This document shows, piece by piece, positions 1-11,035 of a DNA stretch of 64,000 nt. The notes beneath the pieces are model-generated. The model saw nothing but the letters and a program-made list of their open reading frames with translations, did not search any database and was not told where the DNA came from. Origin of the DNA: Lunularia cruciata (lineage: Eukaryota > Streptophyta > Marchantiopsida > Lunulariales > Lunulariaceae); assembly GCA_948567375.1 (NCBI GenBank), contig OX419758.1, positions 28,029,001 to 28,093,000 on the forward strand, read 5' to 3'. Each line of letters starts with the position of its first letter. Within the stretch, counting starts at the first letter, position 1. The translations under genes were made by a program, and so were the position numbers.

Positions 1-1570
1 ATGATGAATGAAATGTACCGAGAACTATAACAATTTGAATGTTGGGAGAGATATCACTTTCTTTCCTGATGATTGTATAAATATAGCTTATGCATGTGTA
101 TAGTAGATATGTATTTTTCCGTCACATGAATGACTACATGAATGAAAGGAAATGAATGTCATAAGTATAAGATTTAGTTCAGTTTATCTTTTAATTGTGG
201 TATTCAATTTTTTCACTGATACACGCCAATCATTATTTGGCGATAAACTAGCCGAATCTAGCCGTTTCTTTCATCGACATAATCATTGATTTGGTGGTAA
301 AATAATCTACTGTATATACTTTATAAGCTGTATTTACGAAGTATCCAATAAGGAGATATCTCTCCGTAAATTCCCCTTGTTAAAGATCTTTGTTCATCTT
401 GTTTGAGGTAAGTCACACAGTTACTTTGTAATTTCATGACTGGACAAAAGTATCACTCAATTTGGAGCAAAATTAGAATCGGAGTGCTTAATTTGAACAC
501 TATAAGCTAATTTGGAAAACTCAAGGATTTGTGATGACTAAAACTAGAATTTGAATCTAGTTCCAATTCAAGTTCTGAAATAGAATGCAAGTGGTATCTT
601 AGATCAAATAATTTTCCAAATTAGCATACCATGTTCAAATTAAGCACTCCACTTCCAATTTTGCTCCAAATTAAGTCATACTTTTTGTCCATTTCCAAAT
701 AGATGTAAAGCAATCAATTAAGTCAAAATTTGAGTTAGAAATATTTGAATTTGATATTACTTTAGCAATCTAGTTGATTATTTGAAGTGAACAAAAGTGT
801 TACTTAATTTGGAGAAAAATTGGATCTAGAGTGCTTAATTTCAACATGATATGCTAATTTGGAAAATCAAAAATATGTGATGAGTAAAATTGGAATTTGA
901 ATGCACAATTCAAACCAACCCAGTTTGAGAAACTAAGGATTTAAGTTCTAAACTTGATTGGAGAAGGTTTTGGGAAAATGGTTAATTTTCAAATGTGAGA
1001 AAGATGTAACCATGATTTTGCAAAGTCCTAGAGTTGGAGAAAAGATTTAATAAAGACTTTTGAGCTGATAAAATTTCTGGATTAGTAATAAAGTATGCCA
1101 TATTTGGTAATAATAATGATTTAAAGCATAGTGACTAGGTTGAATAAGCTATAAGGACCTAGAATAACCAAGTCTTGCAAAGTTTTCAGAAGAGATTAGC
1201 AAAGAGTTCTTAGAGTTGGTCAAGTTTTGGAAACAATGAAAGTAGATCACCTTTGGCTAATGTTCATGCTTCAAGGTATAATAGATGTCATATTATTGAG
1301 TTGGAAATACAATGGCTATAATTAATATTTGGCTAATATTGCTATTTTGAGCAGAATAGATAAGGGAGGTTTTGGGTTTGCAAGAAAGTATATTATATGT
1401 AGGATTTCTTAAAATAACAGCTAAGTGTATCATTTATTTGAAGGACATTGATGCTTTAAGGCATAATAATTATGCACTAAAGAGATTAGAAAGATTGACC
1501 GTTGTGCTATTAACCTACAAAAACATAGGAGGCTATTGGTTTTATTGGTATAAAATCTTGCAATTTTGTT
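1..1570. other. AT-rich intergenic DNA, no gene seen
   Basis: Both strands are closed by stops at short intervals and no protein family motif is readable. The only structure I see is the three-copy repeat annotated separately. An 89-codon frame at 1372-1641 is mostly translated TA microsatellite and is not credible as a gene. Confidence 0.7.
442..915. repeat. Three-copy inverted/direct repeat
   Basis: A unit of about 90-120 bp starting with GGACAAAAGTATCACTCAAT occurs on the plus strand at about 442-560. It returns in inverted orientation at about 601-690 and again in plus orientation at about 788-915. The shared core includes AATTTGGAGCAAAATT and GAGTGCTTAATTTGAAC. Copies 1 and 2 can fold into a long imperfect stem. 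This could be a decayed foldback or MITE-like element or a locally shuffled repeat; I recognise no family. Confidence 0.6.
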
Positions 1571-1573
1571 TAT

Positions 1574-1576
<3 letters not shown>

Positions 1577-1629
<53 letters not shown>
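1577..1629. repeat. (TA)n microsatellite
   Basis: An uninterrupted run of alternating T and A of about 53 bases. Confidence 0.95.
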
Positions 1630-1632
<3 letters not shown>

Positions 1633-2159
1633 GTGATGTAACTTCACCTCGCTTGAGGAAAATTTCAATTTTTTGGTTAGCTTAGTAGTTAAAATATGAA
1701 ATGGTGTAGCAAGTTGGGAGAAAAATGACCAGAAGTTAGTTGCTAAACAAATCCCTCACAAAGTAAGGAAGATGAAATGGAGTCTAGACAAGCTCTTGCA
1801 ACAAATATGCCATTCCCCTATACAAGGAGCAAGAATGCACATTGCGACTTGGAATACCTTGTAGACCTCTATTTTTACAAACATCAAACATATGAATGAG
1901 ACTTGAAGAATACAAAGATGTTGAATTTATCACAATGCTATTCTGCCATTATGATGTTCTACCTATAAACATTGTGCTGCAAAACCTCATGCTCCTTACA
2001 TGAAACATGAAGGCACAGCCAGAGAACATTTGGCACCAAGTGACATGCATTTCGGACATCACCACAAACCTTCACCGACCATCAAAATGGCCAAAGAATA
2101 GATTGGTTTGACAAAACTATTAAATGGTGTCCCCACCTTGCAAGGAAGAACTTTTTGAG

Positions 2160-2194
2160 TTTTCACTTTTCACTTTTCACTTTTCACTTTTCAC
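2160..2194. repeat. (TTTTCAC)5 tandem repeat
   Basis: Five perfect copies of a 7-base unit in tandem, followed by a degenerate sixth. Simple-sequence expansion with no spacer structure, so not a CRISPR array. Confidence 0.9.
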
Positions 2195-2393
2195 TTTTTC
2201 AAAGTTTTTTCACATAGGAATTGTCCCCACTCTTATAAAGATCCACTTCCACTGGCCTTTTGATTTTTGGAAACTTTTCTTGTGCTTCTTGAAAATCTAT
2301 TTCACTAGCATCATTAACCAAAATAGTATCCAAAGGTGTACAAGATTAGTTTTATGTTATGAAATTTAGGTCGTACTTCTTTTGTTGATTTGG

Positions 2394-2467
2394 TCTCTCT
2401 AGATTGGATTTGAACCAACAACCCAATAGTTAACAGCCATTTTTCTAACCATTGAGGTACTAGGGGA
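2394..2467 (-). pseudogene. tRNA-Asn(GTT)-like sequence
   Basis: Read on the minus strand, the segment follows a tRNA layout. There is an A-box-like TAGTACCTCAATGGTTAGA, an anticodon loop context GGCTGTTAACT with anticodon GTT, and a T arm with GTTGG and CCAAT around the loop TTCAAAT. The T stem pairs (one G-T wobble), but the acceptor stem has several mismatches. The short D arm resembles organelle-type tRNA-Asn rather than the cytosolic one. It is most likely a decayed organelle-derived tRNA copy or a tRNA-derived SINE head, not a working tRNA. Confidence 0.5.
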
Positions 2468-2499
2468 ATGTTTAGTTTAATTGCATTTATTTTGTTATC

Positions 2500-4786
2500 T
2501 TATCAACAAATTTTTTCTATTTTAATAGGTTTTGATCTTACTTATTTATGAATTTTTTTTGAAATAACAAGAACAGATGAAACAAGGGAAAAACAAACCA
2601 TATCCATGTTTGTGCTAGGACAATTCTGCTAAAATTGCAATATCCTGTGCATAGTATGCAAAAGTGCAAAAAAATCAAGAATGTGTGCAAGAAGGTGTTA
2701 GGAATAGGATATGTTCTTGGACTAGAATATTCAATGATTGCAAAACTTACCATGGAGGTGAAGTAGGAGGTGCAATGAGGAAGACTTGTAGAGATAGTTA
2801 GCAAACCTTGTGAGATTACTAAGTGGGCTTATATTGCCAAGCTGATTATATAAGAAATAGAAATCTAGAGTTCTTGTTGTGGGATTGGAGTCTATCAAAC
2901 ATATCCATACTAGAGGAGATTTGTGATAACATCTAAATGAGTGACAAAACTTTGAGGAAATCCTATTTTGTGGATAAAAGACCATTGTTAACAAGTGTTG
3001 GGACACAAGTGCTTACCCTTTGGACAAATGTTTATGGACACTCCTCAAGGCCCCCTTGGAAAGATCCTTAAAGCCAAAATTGAGAATTCATTTTTTGAAA
3101 AAAATTCAACAAATAGATAGCAAAAAGAAGACCTCAAAGGTTCTACCCGACTAGTCATCACCAAAATAATTATGAAACTATTTAGGTAAAAAAAATAGCC
3201 TATGCAAACTTGAATCAAGCCAATTTCTTCCAACTTCTACACAAAGGGAAACCCATAAGGTGGGCATAAATGTTTGAGAAAATGCTAATGAGCTATTGAA
3301 AGATATGACCCAAGGAGTTGCTATGATCATAATACCCTTTGATTTGCATTTTTTACATGGGAATGGACCTTCTTACATAAGAAGAGGAGTTTAGGGTTTA
3401 GGCCAAATGAAATACCTTGGCCATTTCTACCATCTAGCAAAGTTTAGTGTGCAAAGGAGTTCATATTCATCAAGAGTCCTTCAATACAATCATTTCTTGT
3501 AAGGAGGTGCTAGCAGCACAACCCAATGTCCAAGCCTTTAAGAAATAAAAGCAAAATGTCCAAATGGCTGAAAAGTTGTCTAGGAGAAGTGGAAGCAAAG
3601 ACAATCTTGGAAATGAAAAGAATGACAACACGATGGGCAAAGTTGGTCAATATGCATCACAAATAGGTAGTGACCAAGGGAAGGTAGCTATGGTAATTAC
3701 TGTAAAATTGGGAAGTGAAGATTCCTTCATCCAAATCTCATCAACCTGTAGTTGGCAACAATGTGGATTTTGGAGATTGTAATGATGAAGCACAATTGTC
3801 CCAAATAGCAAACAAAAATACATATATGGGGTTATCTTCATCCAAAGGAAAGGAAATAATGGAAGAAGACAAGGAAATCCTTATTTCCAAGCTCAAGAAG
3901 ACACATCTTAAGAGCACCTAACAAACCATGCTAAGTCACCAGGAATAAAGCAAATGATGAAGCATTGTTGGATGATCAAGAACCAGTTAGGGAAGATGAT
4001 CATTCAAGTATTGAACAACTCACCAAGGTTGAGGTCCTCAAATGAAGGAGGAGAACTCCACAAAAGAGGGTAGCTTTTTGAAAAAAAGGGCATCACCAAT
4101 AGAGCAAATGATACCACCACATCCTAAGAGATAGCAAGGAATAGTTGTGTTGACATCCCATGAGCAAACAAACAACAAGTAACAAACAAACTATAGTCAA
4201 GAGTAGTATAGAGGAAATCCAATGCTGACTCAAAGTCAAAGGCAAATCACTTACTTGACTGATGATAGTGTATACAATCAACATGGTGACATCAACAATG
4301 GAGGTCTTAGTGGAAGCCCTACTCTTCTAGTATGAGCTTGAGGATACCATTAGGTATAATCAAGCTAGGGATCACCACCAAACATCCTAGTTGTAGTTAG
4401 AGTTGGACTAGTTGAATTTGCTATTCCACATGGTCCCCACCAACTTAGGTCAGATTAGGATAAGACAAGTAGAGAGGATGTGATTAGCATTAAGTTCCAC
4501 AGATGTAACTAGAAGATTTCAAATACATTATATCCATTGGATCTATTTGATCGCTAAGTAGGACATGTATAAAGAACTAAGGCTTGGTGATCACCCATGT
4601 GTATTTGGTGCATATTTCTTTGGCCAAAAAACAAAGTTGATGCCATCAAAGTGAACCATGTGTATGTGTATGCACTTGATTGAATGGTTGTAAGCTAAGT
4701 TAAGTTGGAGTGAGGAATTCTTAAAGTAAGAGTAAATACACTTGAGTGAGCAAACTCATTCATGTTTGATTGGAGCATTGCCTCTA
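2500..4786. other. Decayed DNA, possible coding relic, unassigned
   Basis: Short plus-strand frames, for example 3564-3782 and 3715-3921 (Lys/Ser/Glu-rich, overlapping in different frames), sit in a stretch that reads semi-openly from about 3000 to 3950. They may be remnants of one gag-like or ORF1-like protein. I find no zinc knuckle, protease or RT motif, so no family is assigned. From 3950 to 4786 I see nothing coherent. Confidence 0.3.
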
Positions 4787-5358
4787 TGTAATGTTTCAAG
4801 AACATGAGAAACCCCAACGGAAACACAAGGCTTCACTCCTCAATACTCTCCATTGCCCCAAAGGAGAACATGGTCATTATTTTATAGAAAAGAGGATCCA
4901 CTCCAAGGGAACTACACCCTTGGATCAAATACATGGACTGGTGATATGTCAACAAGCTCCACCCTTAGATTAGCTATATTGATTGGTGACATGTTGATCC
5001 TTGTTCTACTTGGTTGTTCAAATATTTTTGACTAAAGGGAATCTTTGAGGAATCTTCATATAAGAAGCTCAAAATAACGTAGTGTTGGAAAGTTCTCAAT
5101 GAGACAAACCAAAGGGAGAAAGCATCACCATTTTTCTTGGAGGAAAGAGGATTCCTTATTTTTTTAAGGCCTAATTCATCCATTTAGGCCTCCAAAATTG
5201 ACTTTGAAGTTTTTAGGTATTTTTGACCTCTACCCTCTTAGTGGAAGTACTCTTTTGGTGACACTTCTATCTACTTAGACCATCATATATAACATCCCTC
5301 AAGATATTACCAAGCCAATTTCAACCTTTAGATAATTTGTCTAGCTAATGGTATTACA
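4787..5358 (-). repeat. A2 3' LTR
   Basis: Plus-strand borders are TGTAATGTTTC and GGTATTACA, giving the TG...CA ends and short terminal inversion typical of the family. It aligns throughout with the A LTRs at 19181, 25026, 31237, 56667 and 63159. It has a single copy of the about 150-bp U3-start unit that is duplicated in A1, A3 and A5. The adjacent internal strand gives the polypurine tract AAAAAGGGAGAGGTT at about 5359-5374, confirming this is the 3' LTR of a minus-strand element. Confidence 0.85.
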
Positions 5359-5429
5359 AACCTCTCCCTTTTTAAGACATCACGTCCTTGTTGTGAAGCT
5401 ATTGCTCAAAGGATTGCACTAACACTGGT

Positions 5430-6600
5430 GCATTGGTCAAGTTAGTTGCATGCTCCCTTGTTGCCTCATACAATAGGTACCCTTTTCAATGTATAAGATA
5501 TTCTACATGTGGATGGCAAGTACTACAAATACATTTTAGAAGAATGTACTTGACTTCATATTCCTCTATGCCATCAATGAGTGTTGGACAAGATCTAACT
5601 TCTTGTATGGAAGGAAAGTGGAGTAGTCAGAATGCATATCTGCATAGCAAGGAAACATAGAACACTAGATAGATCTTCATGTGTGATGATAGCTCAAGGT
5701 GATAGGCCATTGTGCCAATCCAATGGATTATGGGAAAAGGGCCAAAAAAATAAGGTTTGAGCTTATAGAGGGCCAACTAACATGAAGTTGGTTATGGATA
5801 ACCACACTTAATCTCCATCATTGAATTCCATGTGCTTGTGATGTGTATCTATATATTGTTTTTGTTGACTTTGGGCTATCTACAATATACTTGGCATTCT
5901 CTACACCATATTGGATTCTAAAACAAAAGTGTTGACATCATTGAATTTTGTAGCTAATGGACAGATCTTTGGCAAGCTTGAAGGTGTGAAATGGAGTTCT
6001 CTATACATGAGGAAGAATGGTGTGACATGTTTAGATGCATTCATTGAATTGTTGTAAGGAAATTCCACCAATGGAAGTAAGGTGTCCCACCTTTCTTTGT
6101 CTAAGATGAAGCCCTAGAGCATGTCCTTGATAGTGCAATTGGCATGCTCTATTTGTCCACCGGTTTGTGGAGAGTATGCCATAGATATAGCAAGTTAGGT
6201 TTTGAAGATGCCAAAGAGTGTTCTTCAAAACAAACTAGTGGATTGAGTGGCTTGATTGGTGATTAGCACTCAAGACAAGCCATGGTGAGAGAAGACCACA
6301 ATTAAGTACAATTAAGCTAATTATGGAGTAGTTATATTCTTGGTCATAAGACACACATGAATCATTTTGCTAAGTTGGTCTACCAAGACTACAATGGAGT
6401 CAAAACTTGAGGTGGTCTTGGGTAATTCACAACCAGATCCTTGCTGACTTGCTCCCAATGTTGTGTAGGAATAGGGAGGAGTTGAAGGAGTCATGTGGGA
6501 GCTTGGTTAGAGGTTTTATTTTGTTGATAGAGTAGGCAACTTTGAATACTCCATCATATCATTGCATTCATCATCACTACATCCTCATTGCATTGCATGA
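5430..6600 (-). pseudogene. pol: A2 integrase and chromodomain relic
   Basis: The minus strand between about 6500 and 5900 reads as a broken gypsy integrase core. The catalytic-Glu block reads as GGQIEHAN where a QTDGQTERVN-type motif is expected, so Glu is kept but the nearby Asp is Gly. An integrase C-terminal segment follows, then a chromodomain-like stretch at about 5600-5440 that matches the one in A1. Stops and frameshifts break it into pieces of about 65 codons. It should have integrated cDNA copies when intact; it is now certainly non-functional. Confidence 0.75.
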
Positions 6601-6655
6601 ATTGCATTACATCAGCATTACATTGCATCATCACTCTATCCCATTACATCATTGC
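6545..6655. repeat. CATTGCAT-type simple-sequence expansion
   Basis: About 100 bases of irregular CAT, CATTGCAT and ATTACATC units interrupt the A2 integrase zinc region. A1 lacks this block at the matching place (near 21115-21135), so the expansion arose within the A2 copy. Confidence 0.7.
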
Positions 6656-7342
6656 TCATCTTGGGCCAATAGTAATGTTGTTTGACTACATTTGTAGCAA
6701 TAAGAATCTTTGGGCAGAAATATGGGTTCATCTTGACCTCTATGACCAGATTGTTCACAATAGGCATTTGGGTGAATGCATTTGCAAGTTGCTTCTTGCC
6801 TTCCACATACGTGATCGTCATGTTGGACCATTGTCTCCACTTTGCCTAATGAATCTATTGACAAGACAAATCCTCTGGTGTCTTGAGATAGACTAGAGGT
6901 TTGTAGTTTGCATTATTAAAAATACTTTCTTGACAAGATAATGCTTCCAATGCTTGGTTTCAAGGACAATAGCCAACTCTTCTCATTTAGTGATATGATA
7001 GTTGTGCTCTACCGCTAACAACTTTCAAGAGAAATATGAAATATGCCATCTATCATTCATTTCTTGTTGTGGGCATACTCCTATTACAATACATAATGCA
7101 TTTATATCTAGCTTGATTGGACATTTTGGGTCATACCATTTCAAGATTGGTGCATGTAGTAATGCATCTTTTAATTCTTGAAAGGCCAATTCTTGTGTTG
7201 TTCCCCTCATCCACTTCTTTCCCTTATCAAATAGCGTTTTTAGGGATTGTATGACCTTAGAGAAGTCCTTGAAAAATGAATGATAGAATATAGTCAATCC
7301 CAAGAAACTCTTGAGTTGAGTCTGATCTCCTAGAGCATCCAT
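6640..7342 (-). pseudogene. pol: A2 RT end and RNase H relic
   Basis: The frame at 7342-7025 holds the RT connection region: LKSFLGLTIFYHSFFKDF, a Leu/Phe-rich block, then an RNase H start (APILKWYDP, PIKLDINA, where a TDAS-like motif is expected). Further left, YVEGKKQLANAFTQMP (within 6821-6636) is the RNase H tail normally reading ...ADALSRMP. The piece is cut at 7378 by element B. Confidence 0.8.
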
Positions 7343-7378
7343 TTTTGAATGATATCTATTTTATCTTTTAGCACTTGG

Positions 7379-7790
7379 TGTAAAAGACCAAAACCGAGGA
7401 GAGAAAGAGGAGAATGGAAACTCACATTGGGACACTTGAATGAGAGAAAACTCCAAATGCCTAGCATGAGCTTTGGCTTTGGTATTTATAGGTAGTATAC
7501 AAGGCCCTTGAGAAGCTTCTTAAGAAGCTTCCTCAAGCCGCTTTCTTAGAGTGCAAGCCAAGTTAACTAGGAAGCTTCTCAAGAAGCTTCCTTCTAGAAG
7601 CTGCCTACTTGGCATGCAAGCTAAGCTAGTTGGAAGCTTCTAGAAGCTACTTACTTAAGGTGCAAGCTAAGCTAACCGGGAAGCTTCCCTAGAAGCTTCC
7701 TAGATACTTCCGGAATATTCTAGGCTAATTTGTCTTATGTGCTACTTTGTGAGCCTGACTAACTTTGTCGCTAAACTCCATATTGTTACA
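7379..7790 (-). repeat. B 3' LTR
   Basis: 412 bp, borders TGTAAAAGACC and ATTGTTACA on the plus strand. It is nearly identical to 12587-13000, with a few short indels. It contains the heat-shock-like motif array (about 7512-7720) and a TATA box complement at 7483-7490. The neighbouring polypurine tract is read on the minus strand as GCGGCGGGGGAGTA at about 7791-7804. Confidence 0.95.
7512..7720 (-). promoter_or_regulatory. Heat-shock-element-like array in B 3' LTR
   Basis: Heat-shock elements are alternating GAA and TTC units spaced by two bases. This stretch has GAAGCTTC at 7512, 7524, 7571, 7583 and 7692 and near 7680, GAAGCTTCTAGAAGC at 7633-7647 (three units in phase), and TTCCGGAATATTC at 7708-7720 (three units in phase). 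They lie on the U3 side of the TATA box at 7483-7490. HSF binding and heat induction are inference. Confidence 0.65.
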
Positions 7791-7819
7791 TACTCCCCCG
7801 CCGCTAGTTGGTGACATCC

Positions 7820-8035
7820 TCGTTGCCAGTGAAGCTTCAAATTCCTGGATGGCCGTCTGTGCATTGTGGAGGTGAGAAAGAGGTTCCTAGGTGGCATCAT
7901 GAAGGGGATACCCTTTCCAAAGGACCTTGTACTCCGTATGTTGGCGACGGCCTCGTTGAATGTGGCGACGTGCAAGGATACGATCAACTTCGTACTCCTC
8001 ATGATCATTGATTGGGCTAGGAAGAGGAGGAGGTT
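7820..8035 (-). pseudogene. pol: B chromodomain
   Basis: Minus-strand frame beginning EEYEVDRILARRH and continuing TEYKVLWKGYPLHDAT then EPLSHLHNA. This is the typical chromodomain core of a chromovirus integrase (E-Y-E-V-E/D-x-I-L; Y-x-V-K/L-W-K-G-Y; A-T-W-E-P). The Trp of ATWEP is a TAG stop. Such domains read histone marks and bias integration to heterochromatin. Polyprotein ends shortly afterwards, next to the polypurine tract. Confidence 0.85.
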
Positions 8036-9406
8036 GGACTCAAGAGGAAAAGGAAGAGGGGTTAGGAACAAAGGGTTTCAACTTGGAAACACGAAAGACA
8101 GGATGGATACAAATGTGACAAGGCAAGGCAAGACGATAAGCAACAGGAGAGACAATTTGGGTGATATCAAAGGGTCCTATCCAATTAAGGGCAAGTTTAT
8201 GAACTTGGGTATCAAGTGGGAGAGGGAGGTTACTAGAGGATAGCATGACTCTATCACCGACTTCAAAGGTGAGATCTTGATGATGGTGGTCCGCATATTT
8301 TTTTTGGCGATTCTGAGCAACAAGGAGGTGAGAGGTGGCTTGTTAGAGAGATTGGGATATAGTGGTCAAGAATGTGGAAGTATGAGGAACCTGAGATGGA
8401 GGGGGAGCAAGAAGAGAATCTGGAACAAGCAGATCTGGCCAAAATTGAGAAAGAAAGGAGAGAATCCGGTGCTTGCCTATTTGGAATTGTTGTAGGCAAA
8501 TTTGGCAGCAGTAAGACATTCATCCCAATTGGTATGGTGGACATTGACAAAGGCATGCAAAATATCCTCCAATGTATGATTTGCACGTTTGGTTTGTCCA
8601 TCAGTTTGAGGATGATAGGCCGTGGACAAAGCAAGCTTGGTGCCGAGTATCTGAAAGAGTGCTTGCCAAAACTTCCCGGTAAAGCGAGGATTACGGTCGG
8701 AGATGAGTACGCGTGGCATTCCATGATGCTTGAAGACATTATCAAAGTAGATTTGCGCTAAGGTTGGAGCATCCACGGTATCACAGGTTGGTGCCAAGTG
8801 GATTTGCTTACTAAGCTTATCTACAAACACTACGATGGCGGTGTGTCCTTGTTTTGTCTTTGGCAAGGATGTGATGAGATCCAAGCTCACATGCTCCCAA
8901 CGAGCTGATGGAATGGCAAGCGGTTGAAGGAGTCCACCCGGCTTTTGGTTGCTGGCATTGTTACATTGGCAACTCTCACATGATCGGACAAATTCTCAAA
9001 CATCCCGTGTCATGTTGGGCCACCACCATTGACGTTGGAGGGTGCCCAAGGTCTTGTCCACACCTATGTGACCAGCGATGGGTAAATCATGGGCTTCTTG
9101 AAGGCGCACAAGTCAAAGATCACCTTTGGCTGGAACATAGATCCGGTCCGCATGGAATAGAAGGCCTTCCTTGAAGGAGAAGGTGTTGTACTCCTTGTCA
9201 CTTGTTGTGAGCCAAGCATGTACCATTTGGAAGAAGGGATCTTGCTGTAGAGCTAACCAAAACTCGTTATGAATCTTGGGATCAATTGACACCGTCATAA
9301 TTGCTGCCGCGATGAGAGGAAGAGACTTCAAATCAGGTTGTTGTGATAGAGCATCAGGGACGACATGGAACCGACCTGGTTTGTACTCAAGTTTGATGTC
9401 AAACAA
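8036..9406 (-). pseudogene. pol: B integrase
   Basis: Three parts are visible. The N-terminal HHCC zinc region (about 9110-8900) reads HDLPIAGHIGVDKTL followed by Cys-x2-Cys. The catalytic core is 8890-8477, with the first Asp in MSLDLITSLP and the second in LISDRNPRFTG. The C-terminal GPY/F-type domain (8246-8040) includes WIGPFDITQIVSP and HPVFRVSKLKPF. The third catalytic residue, Glu of the usual QTDGQTER motif, is Lys (codon at 8588-8590), which should abolish strand transfer. A frameshift separates the core from the C-terminal domain. Confidence 0.9.
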
Positions 9407-9487
9407 TTGGAGTTGCTCTTCCCATCAATGATGTCGACTCTTCATGTGCTCTAGGTGTAAGGTCTGCAACAATGGCTTGTGATCAGT

Positions 9488-10858
9488 TCACATGATCACA
9501 TGTTTCCCCAAGAGATAATGCCTCCATACCTTGGTGGCATATACCATTCCAAGTTGTTCCCAATCTTGAGCAGAGTAATTTCTTTCAGCTGTATTTAGTC
9601 GGCGAGACACAAAGGCAATAGGATGTAGTCCATCTGGAAATTCTCGTTGCAACACAACTCCAATTGCAAAGTTAGAAGCATCAAAATCAACCACACAAGG
9701 TAGTTGAGGATCATATGGTTGAAGAATGGGTCTTGAAGACACCATATGCTTTAACTTCTAGAATGCTTCTTCATGCTTGGTGGTCCATTGGAAGCTCAAG
9801 TTCTTTCCCAAGAGGTCAGTCAATGGTGTGGCTATGTGAGCATAATAGTGGATAAACTGTCGGTAAAAACTAGCCAATCCATTGAATGCTTGTACTTTGG
9901 TAGCATCCTTCGGGGTAGGCCAATCAATAATGGCCTTGATCTTCTCTTCTTCCATCTTGATCCCCTCTGATGAGATCTTATGACCCAAGAAGGTAACCTC
10001 CTTCTGCCAAAAAGCACACTTTGACTTCTTACAGTAGAATTTCCACTGTCGTAGTCGTCTTAGGACTTCTTACACATGATTCCTATGTTCTGCCTCTATC
10101 CTACTATAGATTAAGATATCATCTAAGAACACTACCACAGACTGATCCAATAGTCCCTCCAACACCCAATGCATCTGATCCATGAAGACTGCTGGAGCAT
10201 TAGTGAGTCCAAAAGGTAGAACTCTCTACTCAAAATGTCCATACCTTGTGCGAAAGGCAATATTTTGCACGTCCTCTCCTTCAATAGGAATTTGCCAATA
10301 GCCGCTACGAAGATCTAGCTTGGAAAAGTAGCGTGTTCCACTTAATTGATCAAGCAGGTCATTGATCCGAGGCAAGGGATATGCATTCTTCACGGTTTGC
10401 TTATTGAGCCCAAGGTAATCAATACAGAAATGAAGTCCTCCATCCTTCTTTGGAACAAATAGTTTCGGTGCTCCTCACGGAGAGGTACTATGTTGTATGA
10501 AGTCCTTCTCCAACAACTCTGTAAGTGTTGTTCGCAACTCCTCCAACTCCTTTGGTGAGAGCCGATAGATTGGTCTACTCACTGGAGTACTCCCTAGCAA
10601 TAACTTGATCTTAAAAGGCATACCTCGATCAGAGGGTAATCCCTTTGGCAGATCATTCGGAAACACATCTGCAAACTCCTGAATTATCTGATCAACCGTT
10701 GCTTGATGCGGCACTTGGCCCTCCTCATATTGTTCTTGTACAATTGGCTTGATCCACACCGCAAATACAGACTTATCTTCCTCCAAAGCTTGCTCTATGG
10801 CTGCTTCATTAACAAAATTCCCTTCTAGGGACTCATCTCTCTTCCAAGCTTGCTCCAT
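9488..10858 (-). pseudogene. pol: B reverse transcriptase and RNase H
   Basis: RT starts after the linker with ELRTTLTELLEKDFIQHSTSP (N-terminal block, end of the frame 10858-10475). It continues through FLDD at 10118-10129, the YxDD catalytic pair in its common F-L-D-D form. The connection block GHKISSEGIKMEEEKIKAI follows at 9988-9900. RNase H (9745-9488) shows CVVDFDASNFAIG, FVSRRLNTAERNYS and the catalytic E replaced by QDWEQLG. Stops and frameshifts at about 10475 and 9750 break the frame. When intact it copies element RNA to DNA in cytoplasmic particles. Confidence 0.9.
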
Positions 10859-10952
10859 GGTTGCCTTCTTGGCAAACTTCCCATCTTGGGACTCATCTCC
10901 CTTCCAGATTTGTTCTATGGCTACCTTCTCAACAAACTTCCCATCTTAGGAT
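10773..10952 (-). repeat. 60-bp coding tandem repeat between protease and RT
   Basis: Three successive units with a strict 60-base period end at CTATGG/CCATGG at 10800, 10860 and 10920 on the plus strand. On the minus strand each encodes about 20 residues of type F-x-x-x-A-x-x-E-Q-x-W-x-x-D-E-S. The period is a multiple of three, so the repeat kept the frame. It lies in the linker between protease and RT, a tolerant site. Confidence 0.85.
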
Positions 10953-11035
10953 TGACTATTCTTAGGTGTCTTACTCAAAGGTACCAGACAACCTAATCGG
11001 AAATTCCTACCTTGGTGTTGTACTTGAATTTGACG

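Larger units (their letters stand above)
4787..7378 (-). mobile_element. Element A2: 3' half of a gypsy chromovirus
   Basis: Reading right to left it contains the end of RT with RNase H (7342 to about 6640), the integrase zinc region and core (about 6600-5900), an integrase C-terminal domain, a chromodomain relic and one LTR (4787-5358). The order is that of a Ty3/gypsy element on the minus strand, and the sequence is clearly related to A1 at 19181-25770. The 5' half is missing: at 7378 the RT stops where element B's LTR begins, and no A2 continuation is seen beyond B at 13001. B therefore either inserted here followed by deletion, or the junction is recombinational. Confidence 0.85.

Noticed and set aside
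1372-1641. 89-codon plus-strand frame
   Set aside because: Its C-terminal third is translated TA microsatellite and the rest has no homology signal.
2160-2194. Possible CRISPR-like repeat
   Set aside because: Contiguous 7-base units without spacers in plant nuclear DNA; simple tandem repeat.
8263-8745. 160-codon minus-strand frame
   Set aside because: It overlaps the B integrase core in another frame; the integrase frame carries the real motifs.
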